From Candidatus Gastranaerophilales bacterium (GTDB taxonomy: Bacteria; Cyanobacteriota; Vampirovibrionia; Gastranaerophilales; Gastranaerophilaceae): DNA of 21,395 bases. The notes below the pieces were generated by a model, which did no database searches, was not told the DNA's origin, and saw only the letters and a program-made list of their open reading frames with translations. A program made the position numbers and the translations under genes. Of the stretch, positions 14,265 to 21,395 are shown piece after piece. Where the stretch lies: positions 1 to 21,395 of the forward strand of contig JAJQHF010000205.1 in NCBI GenBank assembly GCA_021199975.1. The letters run 5' to 3'. Position 1 is the stretch's first letter. Each line of letters starts with the position of its first letter.

Positions 14265-14301
14265 TGTGTTCATAGGTATGTGATATTGGAGTTTTATAAC
14301 T

Positions 14302-14637
14302 ATGAATTTGGCAAACATGATGAAACAAGCACAGCAAGTGCAAAAAAGATTACAAGATGCTCAAAAAGATTTGGCGGAAACGGAAATAACGGGACAATCC
14401 GCAAACGGTGCAATTACTGTTGTATGTGACGGGCATGGAAAATTTAAATCAATTAAAATATCAAAAGAAGCAGTAAACGCTGAAAATCCTTCTTCTGTTG
14501 AAGATGAAACAGTAGAAATATTAGAAGATTTAATTACTTCTGCAATGAATCAGGCTGTTTCTGATGCTCAAAAGAAAATGCAGGATAAAATGAAAGGTAT
14601 TGTTCCGGCAGGTATTAATATTCCCGGATTATTTTAA
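14302..14637 (+). CDS. ebfC: YbaB/EbfC-family nucleoid-associated protein
   Basis: 111 residues, the normal length. It shows the family pattern: MNLANMMKQAQQVQKRLQDAQKDL (first long helix), the central beta strands with ANGAITVVCDGHGKFKSIKIS, then a second helix EDLITSAMNQAVSDAQKKMQDKM and a Pro/Gly-rich end (GINIPGLF). EbfC dimers bind DNA as pincer-shaped nucleoid proteins. The next gene, recR, begins 2 nt after its stop, the classical ybaB-recR arrangement, although the usual upstream dnaX is absent. Its own promoter at 14236-14264 drives both. Confidence 0.95.
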   Translation: MNLANMMKQAQQVQKRLQDAQKDLAETEITGQSANGAITVVCDGHGKFKSIKISKEAVNAENPSSVEDETVEILEDLITSAMNQAVSDAQKKMQDKMKGIVPAGINIPGLF

Positions 14638-14639
14638 TA

Positions 14640-15239
14640 ATGGAATATACAAAACCGTTAGCGCAATTAATTGAGTTTTTTCAAAAGTTTCCCGGAATAG
14701 GTCCAAAATCTGCTCAAAGAATGGCTTTTCATTTGTTAAAAATGCCGCTTTCAGAGGTGCGGAATTTCTCTAAGGTTTTAGTTGAAGCAAAAGAAAATAT
14801 TCATTATTGTAATATATGTTTTAATATGTCCGCTTCAAATCCTTGCGAAATATGCACTGATGACAGACGTGAACGCAGTATTATTTGTGTGGTTGCGGAA
14901 ACAAAAGACTTGATTGCTATTGAAAAAACACGTGAATATAAAGGACTTTATCATGTTCTTCAAGGTACTTTGTCGCCTTTGGACGGAATAGGAGTTGAAG
15001 ATATAAGGCTTAAAGAACTTTTAACACGGGTTACGGATACGGATATAAAAGAAGTTATTTTAGCTTTAAACCCTTCCGTTGAAGGTGAAGCTACAAGCAT
15101 GTATATTACAAAACTTTTAAAACCGTTTAATATAAAAATATCAAGAATTGCTTTCGGTCTGCCTATAGGTTCTGATCTTGAATTTGCGGATGAAATCACT
15201 TTGGCTAAGGCAATTGAAGGAAGACGGGTTATAGATTAA
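14640..15239 (+). CDS. recR: Recombination mediator RecR
   Basis: 199 residues, full length. It contains an N-terminal helix-hairpin-helix (FPGIGPKSAQRMAFHLL, 17-33), a four-Cys zinc site (C57, C60, C69, C72 in CNICFNMSASNPCEIC) and a Toprim domain (IICVVAETKDLIAIEKT from about 81, LQGTLSPLDGIG at 107-118). A C-terminal Walker-like segment reads GLPIGSDLEFADEITLAKA. RecR works with RecO and RecF to load RecA on single-stranded gaps. It is co-transcribed with ebfC (2-nt gap) and followed by a 58-residue gene whose Shine-Dalgarno abuts the recR stop. Confidence 0.97.
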   Translation: MEYTKPLAQLIEFFQKFPGIGPKSAQRMAFHLLKMPLSEVRNFSKVLVEAKENIHYCNICFNMSASNPCEICTDDRRERSIICVVAETKDLIAIEKTREYKGLYHVLQGTLSPLDGIGVEDIRLKELLTRVTDTDIKEVILALNPSVEGEATSMYITKLLKPFNIKISRIAFGLPIGSDLEFADEITLAKAIEGRRVID

Positions 15240-15249
15240 GGAGATAAAA

Positions 15250-15426
15250 ATGACTCAAATAACTATCAGGTCTGATAGAGATACGGATTATACATTTACA
15301 TATCAGGGTAAAGATGTCACCCTCGAAGCCCGCAGTGTAATAAGTATTGCAAACGGTTTACAGGATGTCGTTCTTCCTACCTGCAAAATGAAAGTTGCAA
15401 ATAATTTAATAATTATTAAAGAATAA
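15250..15426 (+). CDS. 58-residue protein, third gene of the ebfC-recR operon
   Basis: ATG 15250 with GGAG directly after the recR stop (7-nt spacing), open for 58 codons. The protein begins MTQITIRSDRDTDYTFTYQG and continues KDVTLEARSVISIANGLQDV, ending ANNLIIIKE. The alternating pattern suggests a small all-beta fold; there is no Cys pair, signal peptide or membrane helix. Part of the gene (15315-15340) uses more G/C-ending codons than its neighbours. The close operon position suggests co-expression with DNA-repair genes, but I do not recognise the family. Confidence 0.65.
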   Translation: MTQITIRSDRDTDYTFTYQGKDVTLEARSVISIANGLQDVVLPTCKMKVANNLIIIKE

Positions 15427-15567
15427 ATTTTCGAAAATAAGTTTTTAAGATATAAATTGCATATAAACAGCAGGTTGATGTAATTAATTTTGTGCTGTCA
15501 AAATATTATTGTTAATAATTTGTATTTTTATAATATAATACTAATCATGTTGAAAAAAGGTATATTT

Positions 15568-15681
15568 ATGAATTCCGAACAAATAAAAATAAAGATAAGA
15601 ACCGCAAGAGTTAAATTTTTGAAGTCGGCAGAAACAAACTTAAAAGTTATATATTGGCTTTTAACACAAAAAATATATTGA
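15568..15681 (+). CDS. 37-codon upstream ORF of the polyamine operon
   Basis: The open frame starts earlier (15490), but ATG 15568 has AAAAAAGG 7-8 nt upstream and is preferred. The peptide begins MNSEQIKIKIRTARVKFLK and ends YWLLTQKIY: basic, no clear membrane helix. It ends 13 nt before the TTG start of the decarboxylase gene, whose Shine-Dalgarno lies just beyond the TGA. The position resembles leader peptides that sense ornithine or polyamines (for example speFL before speF in E. coli), with no sequence similarity. TATAAT boxes at 15529-15534 and 15534-15539 lie upstream. The regulatory role is inference. Confidence 0.5.
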   Translation: MNSEQIKIKIRTARVKFLKSAETNLKVIYWLLTQKIY

Positions 15682-15694
15682 GAAGGAAGAGAAA

Positions 15695-17185
15695 TTGACA
15701 GAGAATAACCGCCTATCACAGCATAGAGCTCCTATATATGAAGCATTGGAAAAATTTAGAAGAATGAGAGTTGTTCCTTTTGATGTACCCGGACATAAAA
15801 GAGGAAGGGGTAATCCTGAGTTGGCGGACTTATTGGGAAGCAAGTGTGTAGGAATTGATGTAAATTCTATGAAGCCGTTGGATAATCTCTGTCACCCGAT
15901 ATCTGTAATAAAAGAAGCGGAAGAATTAGCGGCAGATGCTTTTGGCGCTGCTCATGCGTTTTTAATGGTAGGAGGTACTACTTCCGCTGTTCAAAGTATG
16001 ATTTTATCATGCTGTAAAAAGGGTGATAAAATTATAATGCCGAGAAACGTTCACAAAAGTGTTATTAATGCGCTTGTGTTATGTGGTGCAAAACCTGTGT
16101 ATGTTAATCCGGAGGTGGATAATCATCTTGGGATTTCATTGGGGATGAAGGTAGAACAGATTAAAAGTGCTATTATTAATAACCCTGATGCAGTTGCAAT
16201 ATTAGTTAATAATCCCACTTATTACGGAATTTGCTCTGATATACGAACTATAACAGAAATTGCACATCAGCATGGAATGAAAGTTCTTGCAGATGAAGCT
16301 CACGGAACTCATTTTTATTTCGGAGATTTTATGCCGGTATCGGCAATGGCAGCAGGAGCGGATATGGCTTCTGTAAGTATGCATAAATCAGGCGGAAGTT
16401 TGACTCAAAGTTCACTTTTATTAACCGGTTCAAATATAAATGCCGGGTATGTAAGACAAATTATTAACTTGACTCAAACAACCAGCGGTTCTTATTTATT
16501 ACTGTCAAGCCTTGATATTTCAAGAAGAAATTTGGCATTAAGAGGTAAAAAATCATTTGCAAATCTAATAGAACTTGCAGAGTATGCAAGATATGAAATA
16601 AACAAAATAGGCGGGTATTATGCCTTCTCAAAAGAAATGATAAATTCAGGCAGTATTTATGATTTTGATAAAACAAAATTATCGGTTCATACATTAGATA
16701 TCGGACTTGCTGGTATAGAAGTATATGATATTTTAAGGGATGAGTACGATATACAAATAGAATTCGGAGATTTAGGAAATATTCTTGCCTATCTTTCCAT
16801 AGGTGACAGAAAACAGGATTTAGAAAGATTGGTAAGTGCACTTGCGGATATCAAAAGACGATATCAAAAAGATAAAACAGGGATGTTATCACAGGAATAT
16901 ATTTCCCCTACAGTGGTAATGACACCGCAGGAATCATTTTACTCTGAGAAAGAATCTCTTCCTCTGCGGGAAACTAAAGGTCGAATATGCAGTGAATTTG
17001 TAATGTGTTACCCGCCCGGAATACCTATTTTAGCTCCCGGTGAAGAAATTACGGATGAAATTATAGATTATATATTGTATGCAAAGGAAAAAGGCTGTTC
17101 TTTAACAGGTACAGAGGACGCAAAAATAGAAAGATTAAATGTGTTAAAGAGAGGGAAAAAAGATGGGAATATGGTATTCCGATAA
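15695..17185 (+). CDS. speA: Arginine decarboxylase, Orn/Lys/Arg decarboxylase fold type I
   Basis: 496 residues starting at TTG, supported by GAAGGAAGAG 5-8 nt upstream. Strong resemblance to Bacillus SpeA: FDVPGHKRGRGNPEL (29-43), IPRNVHKS-like MPRNVHKS (115-122), PLP-contacting D200 and H203 in LADEAHGTHFYFGD, the Schiff-base K231 in SVSMHKSGGSLTQSS, and the C-terminal PPGIPILAPGEEIT. It decarboxylates arginine (alternatives: lysine, ornithine) to agmatine in the cytoplasm. Arginine is preferred here because agmatinase is encoded two genes downstream. It heads the polyamine operon and overlaps the SpeE homologue by 23 nt. The TTG start and the upstream ORF suggest translation is limited or regulated. 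Confidence 0.92.
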   Translation: MTENNRLSQHRAPIYEALEKFRRMRVVPFDVPGHKRGRGNPELADLLGSKCVGIDVNSMKPLDNLCHPISVIKEAEELAADAFGAAHAFLMVGGTTSAVQSMILSCCKKGDKIIMPRNVHKSVINALVLCGAKPVYVNPEVDNHLGISLGMKVEQIKSAIINNPDAVAILVNNPTYYGICSDIRTITEIAHQHGMKVLADEAHGTHFYFGDFMPVSAMAAGADMASVSMHKSGGSLTQSSLLLTGSNINAGYVRQIINLTQTTSGSYLLLSSLDISRRNLALRGKKSFANLIELAEYARYEINKIGGYYAFSKEMINSGSIYDFDKTKLSVHTLDIGLAGIEVYDILRDEYDIQIEFGDLGNILAYLSIGDRKQDLERLVSALADIKRRYQKDKTGMLSQEYISPTVVMTPQESFYSEKESLPLRETKGRICSEFVMCYPPGIPILAPGEEITDEIIDYILYAKEKGCSLTGTEDAKIERLNVLKRGKKDGNMVFR

Positions 17186-18014
17186 TCATACTGAAAATGT
17201 GAATTTTTCACTTCGTATAAACAAACAGCTTTATAGTGTGGTAAGCGAGTTTCAACGGATTGATATATTGAAATCCGTAGATTATGGAAAAGTACTTGTA
17301 GCAGACGGCGATTTAATGCTTACCGAAAAAGACGAATTTATATATCACGAAATGATAACACATGTACCTATGGCAGTACATCCTAATGTTAAGAAAATTC
17401 TTGTAATCGGCGGCGGCGATGGGGGAGTCGTCAGAGAATTGATAAAATATAATACTGTAAATACAATAGATGTAGTTGAAATGGATCAGCTTTTAGTTGA
17501 AGTGTGCAGAAAGTATCTGCCTAAAATAGCCGGAAGCTTAAAGGATAAAAGAGTTACAATATATAATGAAGACGGTTTGAGATTTATCCGCTCTAAAACA
17601 AATGAATATGATTTGATTATAATTGATTCCCCAAACCCGTTCGGACCGGGAGAAGGGCTGTTTACAAAAGAATTTTACGGAAATTGTTATAATGCTCTGC
17701 ATTCAGATGGAATAATGATTAATCAGAATGAAAGCCCGTTTTATGAAGAAGAAGCATTTCAATGCCAGAGAATGCATAAACGTATATTAGAAACTTTCCC
17801 GATTTGCAAAGTATATCAGGCTCATATTCCTTCATATCCTTCCGGTCACTGGTTATTCGGGTTTGCATCAAAAAAATATCATCCGACAAAAGATTTGAAT
17901 GCAAAAAATTGGAAATCAAAAAAAATTAAAACAAAATATTATCAGCCGAGTCTTCATAAAGGAGTATTTGCGCTGCCTTTATATGTGGAGAAATTATTAA
18001 AAGATGTTGAATAA
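17163..18014 (+). CDS. speE: Spermidine synthase homologue (SpeE family), catalytic Asp replaced by Asn
   Basis: 283 residues, aligning with Bacillus SpeE from the start (MGIWYSDNHTENVNFSLRIN). Aminopropyltransferase landmarks: DGDLMLTEKDEFIYHEM (48-64), GGGDGG nucleotide loop (83-88), VVEMD (104-108) and PSYPSGHWLFGFA near the C-terminus. The active-site loop normally reads DSTDPxGP or DSTEPxGP; here it is DSPNPFGPGEGLF (155-167), so the acidic catalytic residue is N158. SpeE transfers aminopropyl from decarboxylated SAM to putrescine, and no speD is in the window. It overlaps the decarboxylase (23 nt) and agmatinase (11 nt) genes, with GAGGG before the ATG. Activity is uncertain because of the substitution. 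Confidence 0.9.
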   Translation: MGIWYSDNHTENVNFSLRINKQLYSVVSEFQRIDILKSVDYGKVLVADGDLMLTEKDEFIYHEMITHVPMAVHPNVKKILVIGGGDGGVVRELIKYNTVNTIDVVEMDQLLVEVCRKYLPKIAGSLKDKRVTIYNEDGLRFIRSKTNEYDLIIIDSPNPFGPGEGLFTKEFYGNCYNALHSDGIMINQNESPFYEEEAFQCQRMHKRILETFPICKVYQAHIPSYPSGHWLFGFASKKYHPTKDLNAKNWKSKKIKTKYYQPSLHKGVFALPLYVEKLLKDVE

Positions 18015-18882
18015 AAATATTGTAAATTTTATAGAATGTAATTCAGAATATGAAGCGGCAAATATAGTATTATATGGCGCTCCGTTTGATTCTACAACTT
18101 CCTTCCGCCCTGGAACAAGGTTTGCACCACAGACCATTCGCAATGAGTCCTATGGATTAGAAACATACAGCCCTTACCAAAATAAAGATTTAACTGATAT
18201 TTTTGTATTTGACAGCGGTGATTTAGAGCTTCCAATAGGAAATACAGAAATGGTTTTAACTGCAATTGAAGAGCGGGCGGCTGAAATATTAAAAGATAAT
18301 AAAATTCCTTTTTTAATCGGAGGAGAACACCTTGTAACACTCGGGGCAATTCGTGCCGCAGTAAAAAAATATAATAATCTTAATATAATCCATATTGATG
18401 CGCATGCAGACTTAAGAGATGATTATCTCGGAGTAAAATTATCCCATGCCTGCGTAATGAGAAGATGTTGGGAATTAACCGGCAGCGGCAGAATTTATCA
18501 GTTTGGAATAAGATCCGGTGAAAAATCCGAGTTTTTATGGGCTAATCAAGGACATACATATATGCATCCTTTTTCATTGAATGGTTTGAAAGAAACACTG
18601 GAGATTTTAAAAGGTAAACCTATATATTTAACAGTGGATTTGGATGTACTTGATACATCTGTTTTCTCCGGAACAGGTACACCCGAACCGGGAGGTATTT
18701 CTTTTACAGATTTAATGAATTCTGTAATTGAAATTTGTACATTAAATGAAGTAATAGGCTGTGATGTAAATGAACTTTGCCCAGTATATGATCAAAGCGG
18801 AGTTTCAACAGCAGCGGCATGCAAAATTATAAGAGAAATGCTTTTATCACTTAGTAAAACAGGAGGTTATAATAATGGGTAA
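18004..18882 (+). CDS. speB: Agmatinase
   Basis: 292 residues of the ureohydrolase family with every metal ligand present: H109 (GGEH), D132, H134 and D136 (IDAHADLRD), and D212 and D214 (VDLDVLD). GTGTPEPGG (223-231), the conserved substrate loop, is also present. Mn-dependent hydrolysis of agmatine gives putrescine and urea. Agmatinase rather than arginase is favoured by the operon: arginine decarboxylase upstream, spermidine-forming enzymes downstream. The ATG lies inside the end of speE (11-nt overlap); its last codons contain the Shine-Dalgarno AGGAGG of the next gene. Confidence 0.93.
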   Translation: MLNKNIVNFIECNSEYEAANIVLYGAPFDSTTSFRPGTRFAPQTIRNESYGLETYSPYQNKDLTDIFVFDSGDLELPIGNTEMVLTAIEERAAEILKDNKIPFLIGGEHLVTLGAIRAAVKKYNNLNIIHIDAHADLRDDYLGVKLSHACVMRRCWELTGSGRIYQFGIRSGEKSEFLWANQGHTYMHPFSLNGLKETLEILKGKPIYLTVDLDVLDTSVFSGTGTPEPGGISFTDLMNSVIEICTLNEVIGCDVNELCPVYDQSGVSTAAACKIIREMLLSLSKTGGYNNG

Positions 18883-20077
18883 ATTGTTAATAATAGGCTG
18901 CGGCGGTGTTGCAAGTGTTGCAATACATAAATGCTGTCAAAATTCAGAGGTATTTGAAGAACTCTGTATTGCAAGCAGGACTGTAGAAAAATGCAATGCT
19001 CTGAAAAATAAGCTTGAATCGAAAACAAAAACTAAAATTACAACAGCGCAGGTAGATGCAAATAATACCGAAGAACTTATTAAATTAATAAACAATGTAA
19101 AACCTGATGCAGTACTTAATTTAGCATTACCGTATCAAGATTTAACAATTATGGAGGCATGCCTTGCAACTGGCGTACATTATATTGATACAGCAAATTA
19201 TGAACCTGAAGATACTGCTAAATTTGAATATAAATGGCAATGGGCATATAGAGAAAGGTTTGAAAAGGCTGGGATTACAGCTCTTTTGGGAAGCGGATTT
19301 GACCCGGGGGTTACAAGTGTATTTTCTGCATACGCTTTAAAACATTATTTTGATGAAATTAATTATATCGATATTTTAGATTGCAATGCCGGTGATCACG
19401 GTTATCCGTTTGCTACAAATTTTAACCCTGAAATCAATATTCGTGAAGTTTCGGCAAAAGGTTCATATTGGGAAAATGGCCGATGGGTTGAAACTGAACC
19501 AATGGAAATAAAAAGAGTTTATAATTTCCCTGAAATCGGAGAAAAGGACATGTATCTTCTTCACCATGAAGAAATTGAATCTTTAGCTTTGAATATACCG
19601 GGCATAAAAAGAATAAGGTTCTTTATGACCTTTGGTCAGAGCTATTTAACCCATTTAAAATGTCTTGAAAATGTTGGAATGACTTCAATAAAACCTATTA
19701 TGTATGAAGGAAAAGAAATAGTTCCGCTTCAATTTTTAAAAGCGGTTCTTCCTGATCCTTCTTCTCTCGGTGCAAGAACAAAGGGTAAAACTAATATCGG
19801 CTGTATATTTATCGGCAAAAAAGACGGTAAAGAGAAAAAACTATATATTTATAATACCTGCGACCATGAAGAATGTTATAAAGAAGTGGGTTCTCAAGCT
19901 GTTGCATATACAACCGGAGTTCCTGCTATGATTGGTGCAATGATGATTATAAAAGGAATATGGAAAAAACCCGGAGTATATAATATTGAAGAATTTAATC
20001 CTGACCCGTTTATGGAGGCATTAAATAAATGGGGACTCCCTTGGAAAATTAATGAAAATCCGGAGTTGGTAGATTAA
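18875..20077 (+). CDS. Carboxynorspermidine/carboxyspermidine dehydrogenase
   Basis: 400 residues of the saccharopine-dehydrogenase-like family. It opens with a Rossmann nucleotide site, MGKLLIIGCGGVASVA, and contains YIDTANYEPEDTAKFEYKWQWAY (about 109), LLGSGFDPGVTSVF (about 138-151) and DCNAGDHGYPFATNFNPEINIREV (about 171), which are typical of the carboxynorspermidine dehydrogenase branch. It reductively condenses putrescine (or diaminopropane) with aspartate semialdehyde to carboxyspermidine (or carboxynorspermidine) using NADPH. Perfect Shine-Dalgarno AGGAGG 8 nt upstream; 8-nt overlap with speB; its stop shares one base with the next ATG. With putrescine made by SpeB, carboxyspermidine is the likely product. 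Confidence 0.92.
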   Translation: MGKLLIIGCGGVASVAIHKCCQNSEVFEELCIASRTVEKCNALKNKLESKTKTKITTAQVDANNTEELIKLINNVKPDAVLNLALPYQDLTIMEACLATGVHYIDTANYEPEDTAKFEYKWQWAYRERFEKAGITALLGSGFDPGVTSVFSAYALKHYFDEINYIDILDCNAGDHGYPFATNFNPEINIREVSAKGSYWENGRWVETEPMEIKRVYNFPEIGEKDMYLLHHEEIESLALNIPGIKRIRFFMTFGQSYLTHLKCLENVGMTSIKPIMYEGKEIVPLQFLKAVLPDPSSLGARTKGKTNIGCIFIGKKDGKEKKLYIYNTCDHEECYKEVGSQAVAYTTGVPAMIGAMMIIKGIWKKPGVYNIEEFNPDPFMEALNKWGLPWKINENPELVD

Positions 20078-21207
20078 TGAAAATAAAAAATAAACAGGAG
20101 CTTAAAACTCCGTGTTATATTATTCAAAAATCAAAAATCATAGAAAATTTAGAAAAATTAAAAGAAATAATTGACACAACCGGATGTAAAATTTTACTGG
20201 CACAAAAAGCATTTTCTATGTATTCATTATATCCGTTAATAGGGAAATATTTATCCGGTACGGCAGCAAGCGGATTGTATGAAGCGAAACTTGGTAAAGA
20301 AGAAATGGGGAAAGAAAACCATGTTTTTTCGCCAGCCTATAAAGAAGATGAAATAGATGAAATTATTAATATTTGCGATCATATTATATTTAATTCGCCT
20401 GCTCAATTGGAAAAATACAAAGAGCGGGTGCTTAACAAAGGAAAAAGTATTGGACTAAGGATTAATCCCGAATGTTCAACACAAAAAGGACATGAAATAT
20501 ATGACCCTTGCAGATCGGGGTCACGTCTTGGAACTAAATCTTCTCAGATAACCGAAAAAATATTGGAAAATGTTGCAGGACTTCATTTTCATACACTATG
20601 CGAACAAAATTCTGATGACCTTGAAATAACTTTAAAAGCTGTAGAAGAAAAATTCGGAAAATATCTTTATAAAATGAAATGGATAAATTTTGGAGGCGGA
20701 CACCACATAACAAGATATGATTATGATATTAAAACATTAAAAAAATGTATTCGGCATATTCAGGAAAAATATGGTATTACTGTATATTTGGAACCCGGAG
20801 AGGCAATTGCACTAAATGCAGGTATATTATTGTCAGAAGTATTGGAAATAGTGGAAAATGATATTCTAATCGGAATTATAGATGCCTCTGCTGCCTGCCA
20901 TATGCCTGATGTATTAGAAATGCCGTACCGTCCTCATATAAAAGATTCTTCGTATCCGCAAAACAAGCCCTATACATATCAGCTTGCCGGAGCAACTTGC
21001 TTAGCGGGTGATATTATAGGTGAATATTCTTTTAATTCTCCATTAAAGATAGGTCAAAAGTTGGAATTTCAAGATATGGCAATATATACAATGGTTAAAA
21101 ATAATACCTTCAATGGAATGAAATTACCGGATATTGTTCTTGAAGAAAACGGTGAGTATGAAATAATCCGCTCTTTTGGTTATAATGACTTTAAATCAAG
21201 ACTGTAA
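20077..21207 (+). CDS. nspC: Carboxynorspermidine/carboxyspermidine decarboxylase
   Basis: 376 residues, the alanine-racemase-fold PLP decarboxylase that follows the dehydrogenase in this route. The Schiff-base Lys is K44 (ILLAQKAFSMY). SGTAASGLYEA (60-70), HFHTLCEQ (170-177), FGGGHHIT (205-212) and EPGEA (239-243) line the PLP site, and C308 (GATCLAGD) is the catalytic Cys of the partner subunit. It converts carboxyspermidine to spermidine (or carboxynorspermidine to norspermidine). Start and preceding stop share one base (TAATG), indicating coupling. It is the last gene of the operon; no obvious intrinsic terminator follows within the 76 nt before the next convergent gene. Confidence 0.94.
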   Translation: MKIKNKQELKTPCYIIQKSKIIENLEKLKEIIDTTGCKILLAQKAFSMYSLYPLIGKYLSGTAASGLYEAKLGKEEMGKENHVFSPAYKEDEIDEIINICDHIIFNSPAQLEKYKERVLNKGKSIGLRINPECSTQKGHEIYDPCRSGSRLGTKSSQITEKILENVAGLHFHTLCEQNSDDLEITLKAVEEKFGKYLYKMKWINFGGGHHITRYDYDIKTLKKCIRHIQEKYGITVYLEPGEAIALNAGILLSEVLEIVENDILIGIIDASAACHMPDVLEMPYRPHIKDSSYPQNKPYTYQLAGATCLAGDIIGEYSFNSPLKIGQKLEFQDMAIYTMVKNNTFNGMKLPDIVLEENGEYEIIRSFGYNDFKSRL

Positions 21208-21283
21208 AACTTTGATATTTTAATTTATATTCCTGAAACAGAATGTAAGTATATATAAAAAAATAAAAAGAAATATTAATTTA

Positions 21284-21395
21284 TTATTTGCACAGCTTTG
21301 GAGCATATCTGTATGTTGTATCGGCTGATTTGGTAGTTAAAGTATATGAAGAACTATTTACAATAGCTTGCGTTACAGTACAATATACAGAGCCT
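21284..21395 (-). CDS. C-terminal end of a minus-strand protein, partial
   Basis: Reading in from the window edge on the minus strand gives 36 codons ending in tandem TAA stops at 21284. The last residues include SVYCTVTQAIVNSSSYTLTT and end RYAPKLCK, with two Cys and a Thr/Ser-rich beta-like pattern as in secreted or pilin-type C-termini. No family can be assigned from so little. It converges on the polyamine operon. Confidence 0.5.
   Translation of the reverse strand, partial: GSVYCTVTQAIVNSSSYTLTTKSADTTYRYAPKLCK

Noticed and set aside
15467..15498. Inverted repeat ACAGCA / TGCTGT before the polyamine upstream ORF as terminator or operator
   Set aside because: Six-base arms with a 20-base loop and no T-run; too weak to support either role.

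Overview
The window is AT-rich and bacterial, with tightly packed genes, standard sigma70-type promoter boxes and Shine-Dalgarno sites. The gene content suggests an uncultured-type, host-associated, non-photosynthetic relative of Cyanobacteria (Gastranaerophilales/Melainabacteria). Hints are a cyanobacterial-style arogenate/prephenate dehydrogenase, a prepilin-leader adhesin with a tail-fibre chaperone domain, an RqcP-type S4 protein, and a polyamine operon with the carboxyspermidine route. This assignment is inference; no rRNA or other marker gene is present.

Layout. 1-1387: a minus-strand GT8 glycosyltransferase running off the left edge, divergent from a small winged-helix-like protein. 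1595-3216: a DegT-type PLP sugar aminotransferase converging on a small secreted protein, with a shared bidirectional terminator. 3472-5657: an Ala-rich helical protein with a glycine-zipper segment, then TyrA. 5658-7304: a gene-poor stretch with an orphan minus-strand terminator and tandem extended -10 boxes, then two adjacent divergent thymidylate-kinase paralogues. 7356-9993: a DciA-like (DUF721) protein overlapping a 768-residue prepilin-leader/YadA-head-repeat/S74-chaperone protein. 10006-10913: an island of very small proteins: a 76-residue two-helix membrane protein, two related 33/35-residue single-helix membrane peptides and a CopG/RHH-like protein. 10960-13789: rqcP, convergent with an ABC exporter and a HEAT-like protein. 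13897-15426: a 54-residue small protein, an intergenic region with strong hairpins, then ebfC-recR and a 58-residue gene. 15568-21207: a polyamine operon (37-codon upstream ORF, arginine decarboxylase, SpeE homologue, agmatinase, carboxy(nor)spermidine dehydrogenase and decarboxylase). 21284-21395: the C-terminal end of another minus-strand gene.

How the genes work together. The polyamine operon is complete from arginine to spermidine by the SpeA, SpeB, dehydrogenase and decarboxylase steps. It also carries a SpeE homologue whose usual catalytic Asp is Asn. EbfC and RecR are the usual pair, here without dnaX directly upstream. The GT8 enzyme, the aminotransferase and the ABC exporter fit surface glycan production but are not one operon.

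Most unusual points: the pilin-anchored S74/YadA-type surface protein; the micro-protein island beside it; several genes whose -10 box lies 6-9 nt before the start codon, implying leaderless or near-leaderless mRNAs; the divergent tandem Tmk pair; and the structured element before ebfC.
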